Shown: in pieces, positions 24,380 through 33,459 of the stretch
Position numbering within the stretch: the stretch's first letter is position 1
Layout: the number at the start of each line of letters is the position of its first letter
Assembly (NCBI RefSeq): GCF_016587375.1
Contig: NZ_BNJG01000004.1
Coordinates: forward strand, 341,169-405,168
Direction of reading: 5' to 3'
Source: Ktedonobacter robiniae
GTDB taxonomy: Bacteria > Chloroflexota > Ktedonobacteria > Ktedonobacterales > Ktedonobacteraceae
Length of the DNA: 64,000 bases
Translations under genes and position numbers: made by a program
The notes under the pieces: generated by a model
What the model was told of the DNA's origin: nothing
The model's input: the letters and a program-made list of their open reading frames with translations, nothing else
The model's database searches: none

Positions 24380-26596
24380 GTGAGAAAAAGTTTGCGGCGC
24401 AAGATGTCGCCATTTCTCGCTCGCCTGATGGGATGTGCTGTCCTACTGGCGACGCTTACATCGATGTTTATCTATCATAGTAATCCCGTTTCTGCGGCGT
24501 CACAGACTGGACGTCATACACTACCTAGTCGCGCGATTACGACGCTCAAACGCTATAAATCCACACAAGAAACTAGCAAACAGAAACAGCTACAGCTCTC
24601 GATCAGCCTCAATCTTCGCAATCGCGCTGGCCTGGACGCGCTGATCGCGGCCCAGAACGATCCGAAGTCACCTTCTTATCACCACTACCTGACGCCCCAG
24701 CAGTTTACAGCCGAATTTGGTCCAACGCCGGCGACGGTGGAGAGCGTCGTCTCCTACTTGAAGGGGCAGGGATTAACGGTTACTTCGGTAGCCACAAACA
24801 ATATGCTGGTGAATGCGGCCGGATCAGTAGCAACGGTTGAAAAGGCCTTTGGCGTCACGCTCAACGACTACCAGGTCAACGGACGCGTGGTCTATGCTCC
24901 CGCTTCTGACCCGACCATTCCTGATACGCTAAGTAACACGATTCTGAATATTGAAGGATTGGATAATCTCGTTCTCTATCACCATGCAGCCATAAAGCAA
25001 CAATCCAGGCAAGCGACTGGCCCAGGAAAAGGCTACACGCCGACGGAGTTGCGGACCGCCTATGATATGAATGAACTAATGAACAATGGCGGCACCGGCG
25101 CTGGTCAGACGACGGCTCTTTTTGAGCTCGATGGCTATAATCCCTCCGATGTTTCGACCTACCTCGACTACTATCATCTCGGCGCTCCCAAGTACTCGAA
25201 TGTGCTTGTGGATGACGCGACCAATACCCCTGGCGATGGAGCCGTAGAGGTCGAGCTGGATATGGAGGTTCTCTCAGCGCTAGCGCCCGATGCCACGCAG
25301 AAGGTGTATATCGGTCCCAATACCGTTCCTGGTGTGAATGATACATACAACAAAATCGTGACCGATAACCTTGCCAAAGTCGTCAGTATTAGCTGGGGCA
25401 TATGTGAGCTGAACTCTGGTGACGCGGAACTGACAACACTAGACAATATCTTCGCGCAGGGTGCAGCCCAGGGGCAGGCTTTCTTTTCTGCATCCGGTGA
25501 TTCTGGTGCCTACGATTGTCGCGATGGCTCAACCCTGGCTGTTGACTCGCCCTCTGATGACCCATATGTGGTGGGCGTTGGCGGCACCAATTTACAGCTT
25601 CAAAGCAATGGGACCTACGGCAGCGAGTCAGCATGGAGCAATCAGACCTACGGCGAAGGCGGCGGCGGCGGCATCAGTGCTCACTTTACACGTCCAGCCT
25701 ACCAGGCAGGCCCCAATCTTACAAATCTCAACCGCGAGACGCCCGATGTATCGGCAGATGCCGATCCACAGACTGGCTATTCAATCTACTGCACCACTAC
25801 GGACACTATCTGCGCTCAGGGGTGGGGAGTTGTTGGTGGTACAAGTGCCGCGGCGCCCTTGTGGGCGGCCCTCGCCACCGATGTGAACGAATACCTCTCT
25901 AAGCAGGGTAAGCCTGGTCTCGGTGGGGCCAGCGCCAGTTTATACGCCCTCTACAACACTCCTCAGACCTACAGCGCCTACCACGATATTACGTCGGGTA
26001 ATAACCTGTACTACCAGGCCACTTCAGGCTATGATAACGCGTCTGGTATAGGCACCCCTGATGCCTGGAACATCGCGCGAGATCTGCTCACTCTGGCACC
26101 AGGCGGAGATCATGGCTCGACGCAGTTGTTACAGAATCCAGGCTTTGACAATGGATCACAATCGTGGACAGAACATGCTTCTGGCGCGTATGAGATCGTC
26201 GATACGACACAAGCCCATGCGGGGGATACGAGCGCCGATCTCTGTGGCTACGCAACGTGTAACGATAGCATCGGGCAAACTGTGACCCTCCCCGCCAACA
26301 CCGCTAAAGTTGTGCTAAGCTACTGGGTCTATGTCAGCAGCCAGGCCACAGGACGCAACTGCACCGACGCCCTCACCACACGCCTGCGCACGAGCAATGG
26401 GACCACCATTACCACCTCTCAGAAGTTGTGCAACACGCAGGCCTCGGGCTGGAATCAATATACCTTTGACGTCACGCAGGCGCTTGCCAGGTATGCCGGT
26501 AAACGCGTTGAGGTCGACTTCCACGGGACCACGACATCATCGACAGCGACGGCCTTCTTCGTTGATGATGTGGCGTTGACGGCTACCCATTCTTGA
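24380..26596 (+). CDS. Secreted S53 (sedolisin/pro-kumamolisin) peptidase with C-terminal beta-sandwich
   Basis: This is an acid-active extracellular serine-carboxyl protease. The protein (738 residues) has a signal peptide ending near PVSAA, a pro-kumamolisin activation domain (about residues 50-190) and the S53 catalytic domain (about 215-570). The Glu/Asp pair is in VEVELDMEV (E290, D294), the oxyanion Asp in SASGDSGAYD (D374) and the nucleophile in GGTSAAAP (S489). A C-terminal calcium-site pattern (SGYDNASGIGTPD) follows, and residues about 590-738 form a carbohydrate-binding-like jelly roll. Most members have SGTS; here it is GGTS. A GTG start at 24380 is chosen because GGAGG (24371-24375) lies 4 nt upstream; it gives a basic signal-peptide start. 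ATG 24413 is an alternative. Confidence 0.9.
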   Translation: MRKSLRRKMSPFLARLMGCAVLLATLTSMFIYHSNPVSAASQTGRHTLPSRAITTLKRYKSTQETSKQKQLQLSISLNLRNRAGLDALIAAQNDPKSPSYHHYLTPQQFTAEFGPTPATVESVVSYLKGQGLTVTSVATNNMLVNAAGSVATVEKAFGVTLNDYQVNGRVVYAPASDPTIPDTLSNTILNIEGLDNLVLYHHAAIKQQSRQATGPGKGYTPTELRTAYDMNELMNNGGTGAGQTTALFELDGYNPSDVSTYLDYYHLGAPKYSNVLVDDATNTPGDGAVEVELDMEVLSALAPDATQKVYIGPNTVPGVNDTYNKIVTDNLAKVVSISWGICELNSGDAELTTLDNIFAQGAAQGQAFFSASGDSGAYDCRDGSTLAVDSPSDDPYVVGVGGTNLQLQSNGTYGSESAWSNQTYGEGGGGGISAHFTRPAYQAGPNLTNLNRETPDVSADADPQTGYSIYCTTTDTICAQGWGVVGGTSAAAPLWAALATDVNEYLSKQGKPGLGGASASLYALYNTPQTYSAYHDITSGNNLYYQATSGYDNASGIGTPDAWNIARDLLTLAPGGDHGSTQLLQNPGFDNGSQSWTEHASGAYEIVDTTQAHAGDTSADLCGYATCNDSIGQTVTLPANTAKVVLSYWVYVSSQATGRNCTDALTTRLRTSNGTTITTSQKLCNTQASGWNQYTFDVTQALARYAGKRVEVDFHGTTTSSTATAFFVDDVALTATHS

Positions 26597-26644
26597 AAAT
26601 AGAGGCAAACCATGGATAGAAGAACATTCAAAGGAGTTTACGGT

Positions 26645-27874
26645 ATGCGACCTCTGTTCACAGGCTCCAGATGGAGAATTACAGCCTGGCAAGCACGCTT
26701 TTCCTGCATAGCATTGCTGGCAGTGTGTCTGATGATCGGAGCATTTCTAGCGCCTTCCATCGCTAACGCGCAGGCGGCACCGACGGCAACACACCAGATC
26801 CAGCTTGCGGGGCTGACCATGATTGACCAACAACACGGCTGGGCATTCGATGAGAGTCATACCCATATCTATGCAACGCATCAGGGACCCGAACACTGGC
26901 GCGACGTGACGCCATCACAGTTCAAAGCGACGAATATGTTCGTCACAACTTCATTCTTCCCGGATGCCAGGCATGGCTATATTGGAGCCCTACAAGATCA
27001 AACACAGATTCTTCTTAGCACTCAGGATAGCGGTCAGACCTGGCAAACAACATCCTTTACCCTTTCGACCCCTGGTGGGCCGTACTACTTCTATCAGATT
27101 AACTTTCTGGACTCCCAACATGGCTGGCTCGCGTTCAGCGCTCAGGGTTCCCATCCAGGATCGTCCGAGATAGCACTATTGCGCACCAGTAACGGCGGTA
27201 AAACCTGGGAGACCTTATTGAATACCGTTGATAATCCGGCGAGCCTGGTTCGTCCATACGGCCAGTCGATCCATTTTACGTTTGCCACCCCCCAACAGGG
27301 CTGGGTAACGGGCATCTGGCTCTCAGGCGAGGTCTATCTCTATAGCACCCATGATGGCGGCAAGACCTGGAGTAAAGACAACATTGCGCCAATCAAAGGG
27401 GGCAATAGCGTTTATTTTACGCAAGGGTATGGGCCATTCTGGCAGGACAAGTATACTGGCACGCTTTTTGTGAAATATGACACAAGCTCTGGCAACGGTA
27501 TGTCGCATCTCACCGCCTATCAGACGCAGGATGGAGGCAAGACCTGGCTGCTGGGACCTTCTTCGCCCGCGACCTGGTACACGGAATTCACAAACTTTAG
27601 TTTCCTCAATGCCCGAGAGGGCTGGAGCTTTGGCTTTGATGGTCAGGGCCAATTCGTCCTTCATCACACCAGCACTGGTGGTCGCTCCTGGGATATCATC
27701 CACCCAAGCGGGCTACTCAAGGCTGACGCCGATTGGCAGGTGTTGGGTGGCTTGACCTTCCTCACGCCCCAAACGGGTTGGGTCTGGATCAAGGATAAGC
27801 AGAATAACTGGAATCTTTTCCAGACCAACAACGGCGGTCATAACTGGCATGCTCTGCAGCCAGTTGCCGACTAG
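26645..27874 (+). CDS. Secreted YCF48/BNR-repeat-like beta-propeller protein
   Basis: This is an exported protein of unknown role. A signal peptide covers about residues 1-38 (FSCIALLAVCLMIGAFLAPSIANAQA). The rest consists of repeated blades with the sialidase/YCF48 pattern: DSGQTWQTTSF, SNGGKTWETL, HDGGKTWSKD, QDGGKTWLLG, STGGRSWDII and NNGGHNWHAL. Intervening strands carry QHGW or REGW words. Six such Asp-box-like motifs fit a six- or seven-bladed propeller. The longest frame begins at 26612; ATG 26645 is used because AAGGAG lies about 10 nt upstream. It follows the S53 protease by 48 nt, so the two are probably cotranscribed and both secreted. Confidence 0.85.
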   Translation: MRPLFTGSRWRITAWQARFSCIALLAVCLMIGAFLAPSIANAQAAPTATHQIQLAGLTMIDQQHGWAFDESHTHIYATHQGPEHWRDVTPSQFKATNMFVTTSFFPDARHGYIGALQDQTQILLSTQDSGQTWQTTSFTLSTPGGPYYFYQINFLDSQHGWLAFSAQGSHPGSSEIALLRTSNGGKTWETLLNTVDNPASLVRPYGQSIHFTFATPQQGWVTGIWLSGEVYLYSTHDGGKTWSKDNIAPIKGGNSVYFTQGYGPFWQDKYTGTLFVKYDTSSGNGMSHLTAYQTQDGGKTWLLGPSSPATWYTEFTNFSFLNAREGWSFGFDGQGQFVLHHTSTGGRSWDIIHPSGLLKADADWQVLGGLTFLTPQTGWVWIKDKQNNWNLFQTNNGGHNWHALQPVAD

Positions 27875-27892
27875 CCTTCTTGATGTGAGATA

Positions 27893-27939
27893 AAGGGTGT
27901 GGTGCTGGACCGGCTTAGCGGATCCAGCACCACACCCTT
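27893..27939. terminator. Hairpin after the protease / propeller operon
   Basis: A stem of about 20 bp has one bulged base, left arm AAGGGTGTGGTGCTGGACCG and loop GCTTAG. It lies 18 nt after stop 27874 and is followed by TATTTGTT. Confidence 0.78.
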
Positions 27940-28093
27940 ATTTGTTCCCAAATTATTCAACCTTTCAACCATGTGCTGCGTATTATAGGTGAGGCTGTGA
28001 GAGAACGGTCACAGTCAAGATGAGCACACAGCAGAATAGATGAGCACATAAAAACATACTTATGCAGCATATGCAAAAAGGAGTGTAATAACA

Positions 28094-28447
28094 ATGGCAC
28101 AAGATCCACGTGAAGGCTATACTGATCGCAGCAATATTGAGCAGAAATCTTATGGTGTTGAAGAGCTCCAGGTCGTTGGCGAGCAGTTACTGGCCAAGGT
28201 AAAAGAGCTTATCCATGAGGGTAATGTTCGCCGTATTATCATTAAGCAGGATGGCAACTCCATTCTGGAACTTCCTCTGACCATTGGCGTCGCGGGCGTT
28301 CTCCTCGCGCCAGCCCTGGCAGCGGTCGGCGTCCTGGGCGCGCTGTTGACGCAGTGCTCCATCGAAGTCGTGCGCACCGATAGCCCCGCCGACTATATCG
28401 AGCGCAAGGTGGAAGAGATTCGCGACGACGTTCCCCCTGCCCTCTAA
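28094..28447 (+). CDS. DUF4342 protein
   Basis: This is a small protein with a DUF4342 domain, of unknown function. The 117-residue protein shows the family core LLAKVKELIHEGNVRRIIIKQDGNSILELPLTIGVAGVLLAPALAAVGVLGALLTQC (about residues 33-90). This is a short helical-plus-strand domain followed by a hydrophobic segment that could sit in or on the membrane. A charged C-terminal tail (YIERKVEEIRDDV) follows. AAAAGGAG precedes the ATG. It is monocistronic between two hairpins. Confidence 0.88.
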   Translation: MAQDPREGYTDRSNIEQKSYGVEELQVVGEQLLAKVKELIHEGNVRRIIIKQDGNSILELPLTIGVAGVLLAPALAAVGVLGALLTQCSIEVVRTDSPADYIERKVEEIRDDVPPAL

Positions 28448-28454
28448 ACCCAAT

Positions 28455-28530
28455 TAGTGTAGAGAAAAAAGTGTGAGAGCTGGTTCGGGCCAATGCCCGA
28501 ACCAGCTCTCACACTTTTTTCTCTACACTA
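28455..28530. terminator. 36-bp perfect hairpin between convergent genes
   Basis: Arms 28455-28490 and 28495-28530 pair without a mismatch around a CAAT loop; the left arm begins TAGTGTAGAGAAAAAAGTGT. It lies 7 nt after stop 28447 and 5 nt before the topoisomerase stop at 28536, so it fills the entire gap between convergent genes. A6/T6 runs lie inside the stem. Confidence 0.85.
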
Positions 28531-28535
28531 TAAAA

Positions 28536-31058
28536 CTACCCTAGCTTGACTACGGTAAGGATGCGCCCATTGACGACCTCGACGCCCTGCTTGACGCGCG
28601 GGAAGGCCTTGACCTCGCTGACAGGAAGGACCAGGGCATGCTCGCCTTTCTCTCCACTGCGTCCCGTCCAGCCGAGCAGCAGGTGATCCTGTTCATTTAC
28701 CAGCATGCTGAGCAGGACGCGATCTTTGTCGCCGATCTCGGTAGTGACCACACCACCAGTTGCACGTCCCTTCTGGGGATACTGGCTAACAGGTACCTTC
28801 TTGAGCGTGCCCTGCTCGGTTACGACCAGCAGGCTATTCAGCTCTGGCAGGACTTCGCCCGTGGTCTCGTCGACGACGGTTCCTTGAGGCTCATAATAAG
28901 AGGCGCTTACAACGACGCCACCTCCCTTGGCGAGGGCGATGGCCGCGACACCCTGGCCAACACGACCCTGAGCACGCAAGGCCTCGTCGCTAAAACGCAG
29001 CGTCTGCGCATAATCGGTAGTGACAAAGTACTCGCCCTGTCCACGTGAGAGCAGCGCCGTGACGACGCTATCGCCCTCGGCCAGCTTCATATCTTGCGCG
29101 CCATCGATATCGACCGTTTTGTACTCGCTAAGTGGCGACTTCTTGACCTTGCCCAGGCGGCTAAAGGTGACCAGGTAGCGATCCTCGTCATAGGCATCGA
29201 TGGGCACAACCGCCACGATCTCTTCACCTGGCGCCAGCTCCAGCAGATCGCGGATGGCCTCGCCCTTGGCGGAACGCGTCACCAGGGGTAGGCGATGGCT
29301 ACCGATCTGGAAGACACGCCCGGTCGAGGACATACATAGCAGGTAGTCCTGCGTGGTGGTGGCGACCACCTGGCGCAACTGCTCATCGCCACGGACAGGG
29401 GTATACGCAAGCACACCATTTTTCTGCTTGGGCTTGAAGGTATCGGGCGCAAGCGCCTTCAACGTCCCTGGAGAGGCAAAGGCGACGGTCAGCGGCTCAC
29501 GCTCGTGCAGGCTGGCCACATGAGTGATGGGCGCGTGGGGCTGCCCCTCGACATCAATATAGGTGCGGCGCTCATCCGCAAACTGGCGCATGAGCTGCTG
29601 CATCTCCTTCTTCAAGAGGGAGATCAGGGCGCGCCGATTCGTGAGCAGATTCTCAAGTTCCTCGATGCGCCGCTGCAACTCATCGCGCTCGCGCTGGTAT
29701 TTGCCGCTATCCAGTTTAGTGACCTGTGATAAAGTCATTGAGGCGATGACATCCGATTGGATCTCCGTCAGGGAGTAGCGCTCTTCAATGGCTCTACGGG
29801 CGCTTGTCCGATCTTCTGACTGCTGGAAGATCTTCACGATCTCTTCCGCGTGCGCGGCACCGGTAATCAGGCCCTCAATGACATGCAGGCGCTCACGGGC
29901 CTTGCGCAGGTCGTACTGTGCCCGGCGCGTGAGCAAGTCGAGCTGGTGCGCGTTCCAGTAGTTGAGCAGTTCCAGCATCCCAGTCTGTTTGGGCTGGCGT
30001 GCGGCCTGCATGGGTGAGCCAAAGAGAAAGACCATCTGGAAGGAGATCGCGATCTGGAGATCAGTTTCGCGATAGAGCTGCTCCAGGGTCTGGGCTGCGT
30101 CCACGTCTTTGCGCAGTTCCAGCACGATACGCGTCCCCTTCTCGGTGTCGGTCTCGTCGCGCAGATCGGCCATCAGTCCTTCGAGCTTGCGCGCGTTAAA
30201 GGCCTTGATAATGGAAGCCTTGACCTTGTCGCGACCAGTCGGGGGGATCTGAGTAACGACGAGCGCGCGGCTGCGCGGCGTCTCCTCCAGGCGCACCTCC
30301 GCCCGCACAATGATACGTCCCTTGCCAGTGGTGAAATAATCGCGAATGCCCTCGGTGCCGATGATATGGCCACCCTGGCTAAAGTCAGGCCCTGGAATAT
30401 AGCCCATCAGCTCATCGACGGTCATATCGGGACGGTCCAGCAGGGCGATACAGGCTCGTAGCACCTCGCCCAGGTTATGGGGCGGAATGTTGGTTGAGAG
30501 GCCAACTGCGATACCGCTGGAGGGATTGACGACAGGCGGAATGCGTCCAGGTAGATAGTCAGGCTCCTGCACCTTGGGATCCTGCTTATAGGTTGGATGC
30601 AGGGGAACCGTCTCGCGCTCCATATCGGCCATCAAGGCCTCCGCGAGCGGCGAGAGGCGCATCTCGGTATAGCGATAAGCCGCCGGGGCATCGCCATCCT
30701 CGCTGCCCATGTTGCCCTGCCCCTCGATCAGCGGATAGCGCATAGTAAAGGGCTGGGCCATGCGGACTGCCGCATCATAGACCGAGGTATCGCCGTGTGG
30801 ATGATAATTACCCAGGATCAGGCCCACGACCTCGGCGCTCTTGACCGTAGGGCGGCTGGCAAGATAACGTGCCTCGCGCATACCCGCCAGGATGCGGCGC
30901 TGCACCGGTTTGAGGCCATCGCGCGCATCTGGGAGGGCGCGATCCGTGACCACGGAGAGGCCGTAGGTCGCAAAGGCCTGGGCCATGATCACGGAGAAAT
31001 CTTCCTGTATGATACCCGTTTCTACGGTTTTCTCTGTATTTTCACTTACACTAGCCAT
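28536..31058 (-). CDS. Type IIA DNA topoisomerase subunit A (ParC/GyrA)
   Basis: This is the DNA-cleaving subunit of a type IIA topoisomerase (topoisomerase IV or gyrase). The 840-residue protein has the breakage-reunion domain with catalytic tyrosine in YRYTEMRLSP (Tyr130). The quinolone-pocket helix is HPHGDTSVYDAAVRMAQ, followed by the coiled-coil tower. A C-terminal beta-pinwheel runs from about residue 500 (TTTQDYLLCMSSTGRVFQIGSHRLP, DKDRVLLSMLV). A canonical GyrA-box (QRRGGKG) was not found at the expected place in the pinwheel, which favours a topoisomerase IV-type enzyme, though not decisively. ATG 31058 is 3 nt after the stop of the B subunit, so the pair forms one operon. Confidence 0.92.
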   Translation of the reverse strand: MASVSENTEKTVETGIIQEDFSVIMAQAFATYGLSVVTDRALPDARDGLKPVQRRILAGMREARYLASRPTVKSAEVVGLILGNYHPHGDTSVYDAAVRMAQPFTMRYPLIEGQGNMGSEDGDAPAAYRYTEMRLSPLAEALMADMERETVPLHPTYKQDPKVQEPDYLPGRIPPVVNPSSGIAVGLSTNIPPHNLGEVLRACIALLDRPDMTVDELMGYIPGPDFSQGGHIIGTEGIRDYFTTGKGRIIVRAEVRLEETPRSRALVVTQIPPTGRDKVKASIIKAFNARKLEGLMADLRDETDTEKGTRIVLELRKDVDAAQTLEQLYRETDLQIAISFQMVFLFGSPMQAARQPKQTGMLELLNYWNAHQLDLLTRRAQYDLRKARERLHVIEGLITGAAHAEEIVKIFQQSEDRTSARRAIEERYSLTEIQSDVIASMTLSQVTKLDSGKYQRERDELQRRIEELENLLTNRRALISLLKKEMQQLMRQFADERRTYIDVEGQPHAPITHVASLHEREPLTVAFASPGTLKALAPDTFKPKQKNGVLAYTPVRGDEQLRQVVATTTQDYLLCMSSTGRVFQIGSHRLPLVTRSAKGEAIRDLLELAPGEEIVAVVPIDAYDEDRYLVTFSRLGKVKKSPLSEYKTVDIDGAQDMKLAEGDSVVTALLSRGQGEYFVTTDYAQTLRFSDEALRAQGRVGQGVAAIALAKGGGVVVSASYYEPQGTVVDETTGEVLPELNSLLVVTEQGTLKKVPVSQYPQKGRATGGVVTTEIGDKDRVLLSMLVNEQDHLLLGWTGRSGEKGEHALVLPVSEVKAFPRVKQGVEVVNGRILTVVKLG

Positions 31059-31061
31059 CGT

Positions 31062-33155
31062 TTACACGTCCAGTTCCTTGATCTTACGCGAGTGTTCCGC
31101 CAGGAAAACGCGACGGCGTTCCGCGTTTTTATCCTCCATCAGCTCAGTCACCAGCTTCGCCGCCAGGACGCCATCCTCCATTGTTACCCGCTTGAGCGTA
31201 CGCCGTGCCGGGTCAAAGGTGGTATCGCGCAGTTCCTTCGGGTTCATCTCGCCCAGACCTTTGAAGCGCTTGAACTCCAGGTTCTGCGCGTCGGCATGGG
31301 TACGTACAAAGCGCTCACGCGCCTCGTCATTGAGCAGCCAATGCACCTTGCCCTTATACTTGACGGAGAACAGGGGGGGACAGGCAATATACACATGCCC
31401 TTGCTCAATCAGATCGCTAAACTCCTGGTGGAAAAGCGTCAACAGGAGGCATTGGATATGCAGGCCATCGACGTCCGCATCGGTCGCGATAATAACCCGG
31501 TTAAATTTGAGACGGCTAATATCAAATACATCGCGTGTGCCAGTTCCCAGCACATTGATGATCGTGCGAATCTCTTCGTTCTCGACGATACTCTTCAAAT
31601 CGGCCTTGGCCACGTTCAGGGGTTTGCCCTTGAGCTTTAAGACGGCCTGGAACTCGGAGAAACGCCCCTGACCGGCGCTACCACCCGCCGAATCGCCCTC
31701 GACGATAAAGAGTTCCGCGCGCGAAGCATCACTAGTATTGCAACGCAGGAACTTCTTTGAGAGCGAGGTGTCGATCATCTCATTGTTCTTCTTAGTGCCC
31801 GCCCGCGCCAGCTCCTCCACCAACTGAGCCTCATTGCGCGCCTTCTGCATCTGCTGAATTTTCTTCAGCCACTCTTTCCCGGCCACGCTATTCTTCTCAA
31901 ACCAGTCCTTCAACCCCTCGTCAACGACTGAACGAACGATGCCTTCAATGGGAGCATTGTTCAGGCGATCCTTGGTCTGGCCCTGGAACTGGGGGTTGGT
32001 CAGCTTGACCGAGATCACGATGTTTAGGCCCTGTTGAATCACCTCTGGTTTAAAGCCATCACGTTCGCGATTCTTGATCACGCTCAGCTTGATGGCATAG
32101 TCATTGATGACCTTGGTTAAGGCGGCCTTAAACCCGCTTTCATGCACGCCACCATCGCGCGTACGCACGGCGTTGGCATAGCTATAGAGCGCGGTTTTAT
32201 ACCCTGTGGTAGGCTGGAGCGCAACCTCGACCGAGACATCGTCCTTCTCTTTGGCGATGCCAAGCACATGCTTAAACATGGGGGTATTCGTCCCAGAGGA
32301 GAGATCACGCACATAGTCTGGCAGACCCTCACGCGAATAGTACACGCGCCGCACCTGCTCGTTGAGGCTCTCATCCCAGGCCTCAAGATGGAAAGTCACA
32401 CCGCGATTGAGATAGGCAGAGGCCTTCAAACGGCTATCGATGGCTTCAAGAGAGTAGTAGACATCGGGATCAAAGATGGTGCGGTCATACGCCCAGCGCA
32501 GCTGGGTACCGTGTAATTTTGGGTCACAAGGCTCAATGTGGTGTGGCAGCGCGGTACCACGACTAAACGACTGGGTAAAACACTGTCCATCCTTCCAGAT
32601 GGTCAATTCTAGCTTCTCTGAAAGGGCATTGATGACGGTCGAGCCAACACCATGCAGACCACCTGCAGTCTTGTAGGCACCTTCAGCGAATTTGCCGCCT
32701 GAATGAGGTACTGTCAGGATAACCGTTGCCGCGGGCAGGTAATCCCCCTGGTAAAGCATAAGGTCAAAGGGCATACCTCGTGCTTCGTCACGTACCGTGA
32801 CCCAGCCCTCCCGATCTATCGTTACCCAGATCTGCTTGCCATAGCCAGCTACAGCCTCATCAACAGCATTGTCAAGCGCCTCCCAAATCAGATGCACCAG
32901 TCCAGAGGTAGATGTTGAGCCAATATACATTCCCGGGCGATGTCGAATGGCGGAGATACCCTCGAGCACCTGGATATCGGCAGAGGAGTATACTGCCTCC
33001 TTCCGGGCTCTAGGCGCCTTCGACTCAACGCTCTGTATCTGTTGTTTTTCTTCTCTATCTTCGTCTATACTCCGCGTCGCTAAGAATGAGAACTCCTGTT
33101 GCTGAAGGTCTGACTCATTCTGCATGGGAGGGAGTGCTTTTGGGGAACGAGACAT
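31062..33155 (-). CDS. Type IIA DNA topoisomerase subunit B (ParE/GyrB)
   Basis: This is the ATPase subunit partnering the A subunit just downstream. The 697-residue protein has an atypical 55-residue polar N-terminal extension. The GHKL ATPase domain follows (HRPGMYIGSTSTSGLVHLIWEALDNAVDEAVAG, with the catalytic Glu; GGLHGVGSTVINALS). A transducer domain and the TOPRIM domain (FIVEGDSAGGSAGQGR, DADVDGLHIQCLLLTLF) complete it. The loop after TOPRIM reads QAVLKLKGKPLNVAKAD, intermediate between gyrase and topoisomerase IV sequences. A good promoter lies 40-68 nt upstream of the ATG. Confidence 0.93.
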   Translation of the reverse strand: MSRSPKALPPMQNESDLQQQEFSFLATRSIDEDREEKQQIQSVESKAPRARKEAVYSSADIQVLEGISAIRHRPGMYIGSTSTSGLVHLIWEALDNAVDEAVAGYGKQIWVTIDREGWVTVRDEARGMPFDLMLYQGDYLPAATVILTVPHSGGKFAEGAYKTAGGLHGVGSTVINALSEKLELTIWKDGQCFTQSFSRGTALPHHIEPCDPKLHGTQLRWAYDRTIFDPDVYYSLEAIDSRLKASAYLNRGVTFHLEAWDESLNEQVRRVYYSREGLPDYVRDLSSGTNTPMFKHVLGIAKEKDDVSVEVALQPTTGYKTALYSYANAVRTRDGGVHESGFKAALTKVINDYAIKLSVIKNRERDGFKPEVIQQGLNIVISVKLTNPQFQGQTKDRLNNAPIEGIVRSVVDEGLKDWFEKNSVAGKEWLKKIQQMQKARNEAQLVEELARAGTKKNNEMIDTSLSKKFLRCNTSDASRAELFIVEGDSAGGSAGQGRFSEFQAVLKLKGKPLNVAKADLKSIVENEEIRTIINVLGTGTRDVFDISRLKFNRVIIATDADVDGLHIQCLLLTLFHQEFSDLIEQGHVYIACPPLFSVKYKGKVHWLLNDEARERFVRTHADAQNLEFKRFKGLGEMNPKELRDTTFDPARRTLKRVTMEDGVLAAKLVTELMEDKNAERRRVFLAEHSRKIKELDV

Positions 33156-33194
33156 CTAACCCTATACCTCTTTCAATGCGTTTATTGCCTAATC

Positions 33195-33223
33195 AGCATA
33201 CAGCCTTAAACATGGAAAGTCAA
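33195..33223 (-). promoter_or_regulatory. Promoter of the topoisomerase operon
   Basis: On the minus strand TTGACT (33218-33223), a 17-nt spacer and TATGCT (33195-33200) are present, about 40 nt upstream of ATG 33155. Confidence 0.65.
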
Positions 33224-33376
33224 GATAATCTCTAGCAATTTTGGATCAAAAGTTCTATTAGTCAAATTCTTTTTGTTCTTAGCATATCTGGTAATCATGC
33301 CAGGGCGCAAGATTAGCGCATGCACATGTTAGAATAGAGACACCAATTTGGCAACTGTGGGTAGCACAAACGGCTG

Positions 33377-33385
33377 TGATATACT
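33377..33385 (+). promoter_or_regulatory. Extended -10 upstream of the zinc-ribbon protein
   Basis: TGA-TATACT (TATACT 33380-33385) lies 75 nt upstream of ATG 33460. No clear -35 is seen. Confidence 0.5.
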
Positions 33386-33459
33386 CAACTATCCTGGCCT
33401 CATTTTCGTAGTATAAGACAGCAAGGATAGAATTTCACCGGGAAAGGGCGCGAATTATC

